This document shows positions 25,019-33,345 of a stretch of DNA of 57,417 bases, piece by piece. The stretch comes from an uncultured Lachnospiraceae bacterium. Lineage in GTDB: Bacteria; Bacillota; Clostridia; Lachnospirales; Lachnospiraceae. The DNA is taken from assembly GCA_900316165.1 (NCBI GenBank), contig ONBW01000011.1, positions 1 through 57,417 of the forward strand. The letters run 5' to 3'. The position numbers were made by a program, and so were the translations under genes. Under the pieces are notes generated by a model. It did no database searches. It was not told where the DNA came from and saw only the letters and a list, made by a program, of their open reading frames with translations. Each line of letters opens with the position of its first letter. The first letter of the stretch is position 1.

Positions 25019-26050
25019 ATGAAGATCATTGTTACCGGCGGAGCCGGATTTATTGGAAGCAATTTCGTATTTTATGAGAGAAAGAAACATCCGGAGGACG
25101 ATATTCTCTGCGTAGATTCACTGACTTACGCCGGGAATCTTTCGACACTTGAGCCGGTCATGGATGATCCGAAGTTTCATTTTTTCAAGCTTGATATAAG
25201 AGACAGAGACGGCGTCTACAAGCTGTTTGAGGAAGAGAAGCCTGATATAGTGGTAAACTTCGCTGCTGAGAGCCATGTAGACAGGTCGATTGAGAACCCG
25301 ACGATTTTTCTTGAGACAAATATCATTGGTACTTCAGTCCTGATGGATGCATGCAGGAAGTACGGAATCAAGAGGTATCACCAGGTAAGCACGGACGAGG
25401 TTTACGGAGATCTGCCACTTGACAGGCCGGATCTGTTTTTCCATGAGGATACGCCGATACATACCTCAAGTCCGTACTCGACCTCGAAGGCTTCAGCCGA
25501 CCTGCTTGTTATGGCATATCACAGGACCTACGGTCTTCCTGTTACGATCAGCCGCTGCTCTAATAACTACGGACCTTACCAGTTCCCTGAAAAGCTGATT
25601 CCTTTAATGATAGCAAATGCCCTGGCTGACAAGCCGCTGCCAGTCTATGGCGAGGGCAAAAATGTCCGCGACTGGCTCTACGTAGAGGACCACTGCAAGG
25701 CAATCGACCTTATCATTAGAAACGCTGCCGATGGCGAGATCTACAATATCGGTGGTCATAATGAGATGGCAAATATCGATATCGTAAAGCTGATCTGCGA
25801 TTATCTCGATAAGCCGTATTCACTCATCGAGCATGTCGAGGACAGAAAGGGCCATGATATGCGCTATGCCATCGACCCGACCAAGATTCACAATGACCTC
25901 GGCTGGCTTCCTGAGACAATGTTCGCAGATGGAATCAAGAAGACAATCCAGTGGTACTTGGATAACAAGCCATGGTGGGAGAATATCATCTCAGGAGACT
26001 ACATGGATTACTACGAGAAGATGTATTCACACAGAAAGGTTCTGGATTAA
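25019..26050 (+). CDS. rfbB: dTDP-glucose 4,6-dehydratase
   Basis: The 343-residue short-chain dehydrogenase/reductase converts dTDP-glucose to dTDP-4-keto-6-deoxyglucose with tightly bound NAD. It has the Rossmann motif GGAGFIGSNFV at residues 7-17, AAESHVDRSIENP (near 82-94), the STDEVYGDLP stretch with the catalytic Asp/Glu pair, and Y-S-T-S-K (near 158-162). SRCSNNYGPYQFPEKLIPL is another RmlB hallmark. It is the first gene of rfbB-rfbA-rfbC, which supplies the dTDP-deoxysugar pathway (usually rhamnose). The final reductase rfbD is not found in this window. The next gene is 80 bp downstream. Confidence 0.95.
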   Translation: MKIIVTGGAGFIGSNFVFYERKKHPEDDILCVDSLTYAGNLSTLEPVMDDPKFHFFKLDIRDRDGVYKLFEEEKPDIVVNFAAESHVDRSIENPTIFLETNIIGTSVLMDACRKYGIKRYHQVSTDEVYGDLPLDRPDLFFHEDTPIHTSSPYSTSKASADLLVMAYHRTYGLPVTISRCSNNYGPYQFPEKLIPLMIANALADKPLPVYGEGKNVRDWLYVEDHCKAIDLIIRNAADGEIYNIGGHNEMANIDIVKLICDYLDKPYSLIEHVEDRKGHDMRYAIDPTKIHNDLGWLPETMFADGIKKTIQWYLDNKPWWENIISGDYMDYYEKMYSHRKVLD

Positions 26051-26130
26051 GACACAGAATAGAATTCTTTGAAAAATAAACGTGGACAGCAGAAAAGCAA
26101 TCAGTCTTTCTGTGATTAGAGGGAAAAATC

Positions 26131-27018
26131 ATGAAGGGAATTATTCTTGCAGGCGGTTCGGGCACGAGGCTCTATCCGCTTACCATGGTCACAAGTAAAC
26201 AGCTGCTTCCGGTGTATGACAAGCCGATGATCTATTATCCGCTTTCTACACTGATGCTTGCGGGAATCAGAGAGATTCTTATCATCTCGACTCCTACGGA
26301 CACTCCTAGATTCGAGCAGCTTTTGGGTGACGGCTCTCAGTTTGGCCTTTCACTTTCATACAAGGTTCAGCCGTCCCCGGACGGACTCGCCCAGGCTTTT
26401 ATCATAGGTGAGGATTTCATCGGAGACGATGCCTGCGCGATGGTACTGGGGGATAATATTTTCTACGGAAATGGCTTAGGCTCCTTGATGCGTGACGCGA
26501 AGGAGAATGCTGAGAAAAATAACAGGGCTTCGGTTTTTGGCTACTATGTAACTGATCCTGAGCGTTTCGGTGTTGTGGAATTCGATAAGGATGGAAAGGC
26601 TGTTTCAATCGAGGAGAAGCCAAAGAATCCGAAGAGTAATTATGCTGTAACAGGACTTTATTTTTACCCGAAGGGTGTAGCGAAGAAAGCTCACGAGGTT
26701 AAGCCTTCTGCACGTGGCGAGTTAGAGATTACGACTCTCAACGAGATGTATTTGAAGGCAGACCAGCTGATGGTGAAGCTTTTAGGTCGTGGCTTCGCGT
26801 GGCTCGATACAGGTACGATGGAGTCGCTTCATGAGGCAGCAGGCTTTGTCCGTACGATAGAGACACTTCAGGGCATTATGATTTCAGCTCCTGAGGAGAT
26901 CAGCTTCAAGAATGGCTGGATTGATACTGAAAAGCTTTTGGAGTCAGCACAGAAGTACGGCAAGAGCCCGTACGGTGAGCATCTGAAGGCAGTTGCCGAA
27001 GGACGTTTTAAGTATTGA
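26131..27018 (+). CDS. rfbA: Glucose-1-phosphate thymidylyltransferase
   Basis: The 295-residue nucleotidyltransferase makes dTDP-glucose from glucose-1-phosphate and dTTP, the entry step of the pathway. It starts [18 protein letters not shown], the pyrophosphorylase nucleotide loop. It continues with [31 protein letters not shown] (metal-binding Asp), [16 protein letters not shown] and [15 protein letters not shown]. Length and motifs are those of short-form RmlA. It is co-directional with rfbB. The gap to rfbC is 143 bp and contains the repeat element at 27034-27119. Confidence 0.95.
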   Translation: MKGIILAGGSGTRLYPLTMVTSKQLLPVYDKPMIYYPLSTLMLAGIREILIISTPTDTPRFEQLLGDGSQFGLSLSYKVQPSPDGLAQAFIIGEDFIGDDACAMVLGDNIFYGNGLGSLMRDAKENAEKNNRASVFGYYVTDPERFGVVEFDKDGKAVSIEEKPKNPKSNYAVTGLYFYPKGVAKKAHEVKPSARGELEITTLNEMYLKADQLMVKLLGRGFAWLDTGTMESLHEAAGFVRTIETLQGIMISAPEEISFKNGWIDTEKLLESAQKYGKSPYGEHLKAVAEGRFKY

Positions 27019-27033
27019 CCGAAAGCTTCGAGA

Positions 27034-27119
27034 CGAGAACGAATCGTAGATGAAGTTCGAATCCGAAGCGAGGTCGTTCTCAGAGATTAGCGAGAACGAG
27101 TCGCAGACGAAGTTCGAGC
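27034..27119 (+). repeat. Diverged 28-bp direct repeat with switching inverted arms (rfbA-rfbC spacer)
   Basis: Two 28-bp copies, 27034-27061 and 27091-27118, share CGAGAACGA..TCG..AGA..GAAGTTCGA and differ by four transitions; the spacing is 57 bp. GAGAACGA occurs at 27035-27042 and 27092-27099. Its inverted partner TCGTTCTC, at 27074-27081, lies between them and could pair with either one. Confidence 0.7.
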
Positions 27120-27161
27120 TTAACGAAGAGAACTTCATATGACTTTTTTTAAGGAGACAGA

Positions 27162-27767
27162 ATGCAGATTTCAGTTGAGAAAAATGTCGGTGGTATAGAG
27201 GGACTTGCAGTCATCTCACCGAATGTACATAGAGATGAGAGAGGTTACTTCGTAGAGACCTGGAATTCACGTGAGATGAAAGAGGCTGGTCTTGACGTCG
27301 ACTTCGTTCAGGACAATCAGTCTATGTCACAGAAAGGAGTCCTTCGAGGACTTCATTTCCAGAAGAATTTCCCGCAGTGCAAGCTTGTCAGAGCTGTCCG
27401 CGGCGAGGTTTTTGATGTAGCAGTAGATCTGAGAAAAAATTCAAAGACTTATGGAAAGTGGTATGGAGTCATTCTTTCAGATCAGAATATGAAGCAGTTC
27501 CTTATTCCTGAGGGCTTTGCTCACGGATTTTTAGTACTCACAGATGTCGCAGAATTCTGCTACAAGGTAAATGATTTCTGGCATCCGAACGATGAGGGTG
27601 GAATGGCCTGGAACGATCCTGAGATCGGAATTGAGTGGCCGCGTGTAAAGGGCAGCTATCCGGGAAGTGCCGACGCATCAGGGTACACTCTTGAGGATGG
27701 AACTCCACTTATCCTTTCCGACAAGGACCAGAAGTGGGCAGGACTCAAGGATACTTTTTCTTTTTAA
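27162..27767 (+). CDS. rfbC: dTDP-4-dehydrorhamnose 3,5-epimerase
   Basis: The 201-residue cupin-type epimerase acts on dTDP-4-keto-6-deoxyglucose. Family marks are SPNVHRDERGYFVETWN (substrate contact), VQDNQSMSQKGVLRGLHFQ (catalytic-site His), LVRAVRGEVFDVAVDLRK, FLIPEGFAHGFLVL and YKVNDFWHPNDEGGMAWND. The Lys/Tyr/His set expected for RmlC is present. It has its own AAGGAGAC ribosome binding site. Together with rfbB and rfbA it makes the keto-rhamnose precursor for cell-wall polysaccharide or glycoprotein. The reductase must be encoded elsewhere, or another deoxysugar is made. Confidence 0.94.
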   Translation: MQISVEKNVGGIEGLAVISPNVHRDERGYFVETWNSREMKEAGLDVDFVQDNQSMSQKGVLRGLHFQKNFPQCKLVRAVRGEVFDVAVDLRKNSKTYGKWYGVILSDQNMKQFLIPEGFAHGFLVLTDVAEFCYKVNDFWHPNDEGGMAWNDPEIGIEWPRVKGSYPGSADASGYTLEDGTPLILSDKDQKWAGLKDTFSF

Positions 27768-27782
27768 GACAGGAAGAGATAT

Positions 27783-28127
27783 ATGATAGAATGTGAAAAC
27801 TGCGGCACGATGTACGACGAATCGTTAGACCACTGTCCTGAGTGCCTCTGTTCAGTGCATGAAACAAACGACGACGGCGAAGACTGCGGTGGCATCTACG
27901 AGCCGATTTCAGTCTGGATAAAGGACAAGGGAAGGCCGGAGATTATCTGCCGCTGCCAGTTCTGCGGTGCGCTGAAGACTGAGCTTATTGACCACGACGA
28001 TAACCCGATAACTATCATGTCGGTAGCGACAAAGCCGCTTGCAAACCCGCCATTCCCGATTGAGAGGCTTCAGGAGCTTACGGATCTGATGGGCGGCCAG
28101 GGTGATATGGGCGGATACTATAAATGA
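27783..28127 (+). CDS. RNHCP domain zinc protein (shorter, N-terminally degenerate copy)
   Basis: The 114-residue protein has four cysteine pairs, CENC, CPEC, the C-R-C near residue 60 and C-Q-F-C, with CPECLCSVHE, GEDCGGIYEPISVWI and DHDDNPITIM. These are the parts of the RNHCP domain, a small zinc-binding module of unknown function named after its Arg-Asn-His-Cys-Pro motif. Here the motif is degenerate: L-D-H-C-P replaces R-N-H-C-P. A complete copy follows, overlapping this gene by 4 bp (ATGA), so the pair is translationally coupled. It starts 15 bp after rfbC and probably shares its transcript. Confidence 0.8.
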   Translation: MIECENCGTMYDESLDHCPECLCSVHETNDDGEDCGGIYEPISVWIKDKGRPEIICRCQFCGALKTELIDHDDNPITIMSVATKPLANPPFPIERLQELTDLMGGQGDMGGYYK

Positions 28128-28549
28128 ATAGAGAAAATAAACGACGCAAATACGATAAAAACTACTATAAGAAAAATCCATGCACAGACTCTTTCACCTG
28201 CAGGAACTGTGGATGGCCGATAGTTTCGAACGGAGCAGGCTCTAATCACAGGAATCATTGTCCTAACTGCCTCTGCTCTCTTCATGTAGACGAGACACCG
28301 GGAGACAGAGCCTCAAACTGCGGCGGTATTATGGAGCCTATCGGAGTCTGGGTCAGAAGCGACGGCGAGTGGGCTATAGTTCACCGCTGCAAGCACTGTG
28401 GTAAGCTCTCATCAAACAGGATTGCTGCCGACGACAACCCGATGAAGCTGATGGCTCTCGCGATGAAGCCTGTAGTATCTGATTTTCTCGATAAAGACAG
28501 ACTCAAGGAGATGCTCTCATCTATGCAGAGCCAGGGAGATCTGATCTGA
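28124..28549 (+). CDS. RNHCP domain zinc protein (full copy)
   Basis: The 141-residue protein contains a full RNHCP domain: FTCRNCGWPI, RNHCPNCLCSLHVDETPGDR, NCGGIMEPIGVWVRSDGEW, HRCKHCGKLSSNR and AADDNPMKLMALA. The eight cysteines and one His suggest one or two zinc sites. The family's biochemical role is unknown, though the Arg-rich first 17 residues could contact nucleic acid. It overlaps the degenerate copy upstream by 4 bp, which looks like a duplication in which one copy diverged. A separate promoter starts the next gene right after its stop. Confidence 0.85.
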   Translation: MNRENKRRKYDKNYYKKNPCTDSFTCRNCGWPIVSNGAGSNHRNHCPNCLCSLHVDETPGDRASNCGGIMEPIGVWVRSDGEWAIVHRCKHCGKLSSNRIAADDNPMKLMALAMKPVVSDFLDKDRLKEMLSSMQSQGDLI

Positions 28550-28558
28550 AAAATTTAC

Positions 28559-28587
28559 TTGCTAAAAACAGGGAGGGTGGTTATAAT
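28559..28587 (+). promoter_or_regulatory. Promoter of the PrsA-like lipoprotein gene
   Basis: TTGCTA (28559-28564), 17-nt spacer, TATAAT (28582-28587). Confidence 0.7.
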
Positions 28588-28635
28588 ATATTAGTTGTGT
28601 CTCGAACACAAAAAATATTTGGAGGCTATTTTTAC

Positions 28636-29682
28636 ATGAAAAGAAATAAGGCAGTGGCACTTGCTTCTATCGCGTTAGCTGGTAGTTTCGTGCTCAGCGG
28701 CTGTGCTGCAAAACCATCTGATACTCTGATAAAGGTCGGAACCCCGAATGATAAGATCACTTTTGGCTATGGTAATTTCGTAGCGAAGTACAATCAGGCC
28801 GTTTACGATGAGTATTATTTGCAGTACATGGGTGAGGGATACTGGAGCCAGGAGCAGAACGGCAAGACAATGGAGCAGTCCGTAAAGGATAACGTCATCG
28901 ACGGTATCGAGGAACAGTACGTCGACAAGCTCCATGCAAAGGATTATGACGTGAAGCTCACTTCAGACGATAAGAAGAAAATCAAGGAAGCTGCTGAGAA
29001 ATTCATGTCAGCAAATACTGATAAGGCCATCGACCAGATCGGTGCTACAGAGGAGTACGTAGAGGATCTCCTCGAGTATGAGACCTATCAGGCCAGAGTA
29101 AGACAGAAGATCGAGGACCAGACTGATGTCACCGTAACAGATGACGAGGCAAACCAGTCTACTATCTCTTACGTTTGCTTTTCAACGGCTTCAACAACAG
29201 ACGCTTCCGGCAACGCTGTAGAGAAGACCGATGCTGAGAAGGCTGCTTTAAAGAAGCAGGCTGAGAATGTGGCCGCTGCTTCAGATTTCGATGCTGCTGC
29301 AAAGAAAGAGGGCGCAACAGTCAAGACAGATTCCTACACCACAAAGGGAGATTCTTCAGAGGATACTACTGTAGGTGCAGATGTGGTCGATGCTGCCAAG
29401 AAGCTTACCAAGGAAGGCCAGATTTCCGGTGTTATCGAGGTAAAGGACAAGGGTTACTATGTAGTCCGCATGGATAAGCTCCTCGATAAGGACGCTACAG
29501 CAAAGAAGAAGGAGTCACTTACTTCTGAGAAGAAGCAGGATGCATATCAGAAAATCGTAAAGAAGTGGAAGAAGAAGGTTGGCTTTGTGCTTAACGAAAA
29601 ACTTTGGAAGCAGGTTACTTTTGATGACTACTTCTCACAGAAGACTACTGCAAGCGGTGATGCTTCAGGCAGTGCAAACTGA
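28636..29682 (+). CDS. Lipoprotein foldase of the PrsA/SurA type (parvulin-like)
   Basis: The 348-residue lipoprotein begins with a signal peptide ending in the lipobox L-S-G-C, with the lipidated Cys at residue 23. The helical chaperone part follows, containing DKITFGYGNFVAKYN and VKDNVIDGIEEQYV. The region at about residues 165-275 has parvulin-like features (TISYVCFSTAS, VAAASDFDAAAKKEG, ISGVIEVKDKGYYVVRMDK). Such proteins fold secreted proteins outside the membrane. The PPIase core looks weakly conserved, so it may be a chaperone without strong isomerase activity. I chose the ATG at 28636, 10 bases after GGAGG; the longer frame from 28597 crosses the leader. It is monocistronic, with a terminator after it. 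Confidence 0.82.
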   Translation: MKRNKAVALASIALAGSFVLSGCAAKPSDTLIKVGTPNDKITFGYGNFVAKYNQAVYDEYYLQYMGEGYWSQEQNGKTMEQSVKDNVIDGIEEQYVDKLHAKDYDVKLTSDDKKKIKEAAEKFMSANTDKAIDQIGATEEYVEDLLEYETYQARVRQKIEDQTDVTVTDDEANQSTISYVCFSTASTTDASGNAVEKTDAEKAALKKQAENVAAASDFDAAAKKEGATVKTDSYTTKGDSSEDTTVGADVVDAAKKLTKEGQISGVIEVKDKGYYVVRMDKLLDKDATAKKKESLTSEKKQDAYQKIVKKWKKKVGFVLNEKLWKQVTFDDYFSQKTTASGDASGSAN

Positions 29683-29694
29683 AATGAATAAAAC

Positions 29695-29720
29695 GGCTGT
29701 CCTCCGGGACAGCCTTATTT
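29695..29720 (+). terminator. Terminator of the PrsA-like gene
   Basis: GGCTGTCC (29695-29702) pairs with GGACAGCC (29707-29714), followed by TTATTTTT. Confidence 0.85.
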
Positions 29721-29803
29721 TTCGTATTAGAGAAAAATAAACGGGCAGGTCAGGTGTGACTTTCCCTTTGAAAAATAAAAGCAAAAACAGATGAGGACAG
29801 ACA

Positions 29804-31540
29804 ATGAGGTTTGCAGCACACTATCTTGGTGAATACAAAAAAGAATCGATCTTAGCGCCGATCTTTAAGATGCTCGAGGCTATTTTCGAGCTTTTCGTGC
29901 CACTTGTTATGGCGAAGATTATCGATGTCGGAATCGCGCAGAGCGATAAGGGCTATATCCTTAGGATGTGTGGCCTTCTGATGCTTCTTGCGGTTATTGG
30001 ACTTGCTGTGGCTATCACGGCACAGTATTTCAGTGCGAAGGCAGCGATAAATGCAGCAGGTCGCATCAGGAGCGATGTATTTTTTCACATAATGAAGTTC
30101 TCGAGAGGAACACTTGAGACATCAGGAACTGCTTCGCTTGTTACGAGAATCACCAACGATGTAAACCAGGTACAGAACGGCATGAACATGTTCCTGCGTC
30201 TGTTCCTTCGTTCACCGTTTATCGTATTCGGTGCGATGATCATGTCGTTTACTGTCGATGTCAAGGCAGCACTTGTATTCTGCGTAGTTATCCCGGTCTT
30301 AGGCCTTGTGGTTTATCTCGTAATGAGGGCTACGCTCCCGAAGTTCAAGCGTATTCAGGAGGGCCTTGAAAAAATACTTCTTACCGTTAACGAAAACCTC
30401 GAGGGCGTCAGAGTCATCCGCGCGTTCAGAGTCGAGGACAAGCAGGATAAGAGATTCAAGGATGAGACAAGTGACCTCTATGGCAGGCAGATTTCATCCG
30501 GAAGGATTTCAGCACTTCTAAATCCTGTCACCTATGCGGTCATAAACCTCGGCATCGCAGCGGTCCTCTGGATCAGCGGCGGGCAGGTATATACAGGTGA
30601 CCTGACACAGGGTGAGGCTGTAGCTCTGATAAACTACATGTCTCAGATTCTTGTGGAGCTTATTAAGCTTGCAAATCTTATCCTTCTTCTTACAAGAGCC
30701 ATCTCATCTGCGGACAGACTTGAAGAGGTCTTAAAGACCGAGCCTGACGAGAGAGCTCACGAGAATAAGGCTGAAAACGCTGAAGGAAATTCAGAGAACG
30801 CAATCGAGTTTAAGAACCTTTCATTCACATATCCAGGCAGCCGTGACTATTCTCTCTCTGATATAAGCATTACGCTTAAGAAGGGACAGAGTCTGGGAAT
30901 CATCGGAGGAACGGGTTCTGGTAAGAGCTCGCTGGTGCGCCTCCTAAGGCACGCCTACGATCCGACCTCCGGAGAGCTTTTACTTTTCGGTAAGGATATC
31001 AAGGAGTATTCAGACGAAGAATTAGTAAAAATAATTGGCCACGTTCCTCAGAAGGCAAACCTCTTCGCAGGAACTATCGCCTACAATCTGCGCCTCGCAA
31101 AGCCTGACGCAACCGAACAGGAGATGTGGGAGGCGCTTGAGGAGGCTCAGGCAAAGGAGATAGTGGAGAATAAGGAGAACAAGCTCGAGGAGCAGATTCA
31201 AAGAGGCGGCACGAACTTTTCAGGAGGCCAGAAGCAGAGACTTACTATCGCAAGAGCTCTTATAAAGAAGCCACAGCTTCTTATCCTTGACGATTCAGCC
31301 TCGGCTCTTGATATGCTTACCGAGCGCCATCTTCACGATGCTATAGAAAAACTGCCGTGGCATCCGACCTCTGTGATCATCTCTCAGAGGGCTTCATCAG
31401 TTATGACCTGTGATCAGATACTTGTTCTCGAGGGCGGAAAAGCAGTAGGCCTTGGAACGAGTGAGGAGCTCCTTAAGACCTGCCCGATTTATAAGGAAAT
31501 CTATACGACTCAGTTCGAATACAAGGAGGCGAGAGCATGA
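29804..31540 (+). CDS. ABC exporter half-transporter with a degenerate ATP site
   Basis: The 578-residue protein has an N-terminal type I exporter membrane domain (six helices, residues about 15-310) and a C-terminal nucleotide-binding domain. Walker A GGTGSGKSS lies near 367-375, signature FSGGQKQR near 472 and Walker B LLILDDSASALD near 491-502. The catalytic Glu after Walker B is Asp, and the switch His is replaced by Gln (IISQRAS), the pattern of the inactive half in heterodimeric exporters such as BmrCD or TM287/288. The next gene overlaps it by 4 bp and supplies the canonical half. Substrate unknown; drugs or lipids are typical. Confidence 0.92.
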   Translation: MRFAAHYLGEYKKESILAPIFKMLEAIFELFVPLVMAKIIDVGIAQSDKGYILRMCGLLMLLAVIGLAVAITAQYFSAKAAINAAGRIRSDVFFHIMKFSRGTLETSGTASLVTRITNDVNQVQNGMNMFLRLFLRSPFIVFGAMIMSFTVDVKAALVFCVVIPVLGLVVYLVMRATLPKFKRIQEGLEKILLTVNENLEGVRVIRAFRVEDKQDKRFKDETSDLYGRQISSGRISALLNPVTYAVINLGIAAVLWISGGQVYTGDLTQGEAVALINYMSQILVELIKLANLILLLTRAISSADRLEEVLKTEPDERAHENKAENAEGNSENAIEFKNLSFTYPGSRDYSLSDISITLKKGQSLGIIGGTGSGKSSLVRLLRHAYDPTSGELLLFGKDIKEYSDEELVKIIGHVPQKANLFAGTIAYNLRLAKPDATEQEMWEALEEAQAKEIVENKENKLEEQIQRGGTNFSGGQKQRLTIARALIKKPQLLILDDSASALDMLTERHLHDAIEKLPWHPTSVIISQRASSVMTCDQILVLEGGKAVGLGTSEELLKTCPIYKEIYTTQFEYKEARA

Positions 31541-33267
31541 AAAAACAGTCTACAATGAAAAGAATATTAAAGCTCTTACGTCCTTACACGGGATTTATCA
31601 TCCTGTCACTCATTTTTGCATTAGGAACCGTGGTTTCCACTCTTATGATCCCGGTGCTTGAAGGACGTGCAATCGACCACATCATCGGTAAGGGTGATGT
31701 CGATTTCGAAGGCCTGCTCTTTGTCTTAAAAGAGATTGCGGCAGTGGCAGCGGTTACTTTTTTCTGCCAGCTGTTTATGAACCTGATAAACAATCACATC
31801 ACGTATTCGGTCGCAAAGACCTTAAGGCAGAAGGCATTTGAAAGACTTTTAAGAGTCCCTGTAAAAGTAATCGATGTCGAAAGTCACGGTGATATCGCGA
31901 GTCGTATCGTAACTGATGCAGATTCATTTACAGACGGACTGCTTCTTGGCTTTACCCAGCTTTTTACAGGAGTTATGACTATTGCCGGAACTATCATTTT
32001 TATGATAAGGATCCGCTTTACGATAGCCTTAGTCGTAATAATTGCGACACCTATTTCGCTTCTTATCGCCAGATTTATTTCGAAGAAGAGTTACCAGTTC
32101 TTCAGGCAGCAGTCAAAGGACAGGGGTGACCTGACAGAGTATATAGATGAGAGAATTTCTCTTGAGGACCTTGTAAGCCAGCTTGGTGCCCAGGAGATTT
32201 CAAAGGAGGAGTTCACGAAGAAAAATGACAAGCTGACAGACTCGGCTGTAAAGGCTACTTTTTTCTCATCGCTTACCAACCCGTCGACAAGGTTTGTAAA
32301 TGCCGTTATATATGCTGTGGTAGGTGCCGTAGGTGCCATGCTTGCAGTAGCTGGAAGCATCAGTGTCGGTGAACTTACCAGCTTCCTCGGATACGCAAGA
32401 GAGTATGCCCGTCCGTTTAATGAAATCACCGGTGTCATCACTGAGATGCAGAATGCTATCGCCTGCGCCGCCAGAATCTTCGAGCTTATCGATGAAAAGC
32501 AGGTTGAGGACTGCGACGGAGAATTCGACGGTGAAGTCAGTGGAAGAGTGGAGATGGAGCACGTTGATTTTTCCTATGTGCCTGAAAAGCCACTTATCAC
32601 CGACTTAAATGTGAAGGTGGATCCGGGTGAGAAGGTCGCTGTTGTCGGACCTACTGGTGCCGGTAAGACTACTCTTATCAACCTTCTGATGCGCTTCTAC
32701 GATGTGAATGCTGGTGCTGTAAAAATAGATGGCCGTGACATTCGTTCTGTAAGCCGAAATGCTCTAAGAAGCAGGTTTGGTATGGTTCTTCAGGAGACGT
32801 TCCTTTTTACAGGATCGATCAGGGACAACCTGACGCTTGGAAAGCCTGACGCTACTGACGAGGAGATTATTGAGGCCTCGAAGGCGGCACATGCTCATGA
32901 TTTCATCAGGAAGCTTCCTGATGGTTACGATACTGTTCTTACGGCTTCGGGCGGAACATTGAGCCAGGGACAGAAACAGCTTCTGTGTATCGCGAGACTG
33001 ATGCTCGCGCTGCCGCCGATGCTGATTCTCGATGAGGCGACATCGTCGATCGATACGCGTACTGAGATCAAGATTCAGGATGCTTTCGCGAAGATGATGA
33101 AGGGCAGGACGACCTTTGTTGTTGCCCACAGACTTCAGACTATCAGGGATGCGGACCTTATTCTTTACATGGAAAACGGCCATGTCTTAGAGCAGGGTTC
33201 ACACAGTGAGCTTCTGGCGAAGAATGGTTACTATGCGAGACTTTACAGATCGCAATATCAGTCTTGA
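31537..33267 (+). CDS. ABC exporter half-transporter with a canonical ATP site
   Basis: The 576-residue partner has the same fold: six membrane helices, then a nucleotide-binding domain. Walker A is GPTGAGKTT near 372-380, signature LSQGQKQ near 476 and Walker B MLILDEATSSID near 494-505 with the catalytic Glu. The switch His is in VVAHRLQTI near 528. Its signature has Gln for the second Gly (LSQGQ), which is common in these pairs and completes the degenerate composite site with its partner. The start ATG overlaps the stop of the first half (ATGA), so the two are made stoichiometrically. It is followed by murA after 78 bp without a clear terminator. Confidence 0.92.
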   Translation: MKKQSTMKRILKLLRPYTGFIILSLIFALGTVVSTLMIPVLEGRAIDHIIGKGDVDFEGLLFVLKEIAAVAAVTFFCQLFMNLINNHITYSVAKTLRQKAFERLLRVPVKVIDVESHGDIASRIVTDADSFTDGLLLGFTQLFTGVMTIAGTIIFMIRIRFTIALVVIIATPISLLIARFISKKSYQFFRQQSKDRGDLTEYIDERISLEDLVSQLGAQEISKEEFTKKNDKLTDSAVKATFFSSLTNPSTRFVNAVIYAVVGAVGAMLAVAGSISVGELTSFLGYAREYARPFNEITGVITEMQNAIACAARIFELIDEKQVEDCDGEFDGEVSGRVEMEHVDFSYVPEKPLITDLNVKVDPGEKVAVVGPTGAGKTTLINLLMRFYDVNAGAVKIDGRDIRSVSRNALRSRFGMVLQETFLFTGSIRDNLTLGKPDATDEEIIEASKAAHAHDFIRKLPDGYDTVLTASGGTLSQGQKQLLCIARLMLALPPMLILDEATSSIDTRTEIKIQDAFAKMMKGRTTFVVAHRLQTIRDADLILYMENGHVLEQGSHSELLAKNGYYARLYRSQYQS

Positions 33268-33345
33268 CTTTTTTGCTGAAGTATATAAAATATATACGGG
33301 AATTTTTCAATAAAGATTACATAATTATTACAAGGATTGGAATAA

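Noticed and set aside
33264-33296. Separate promoter for murA (TTGACT and TATAAA)
   Set aside because: The spacing is only 14 nt and it overlaps the upstream stop codon.
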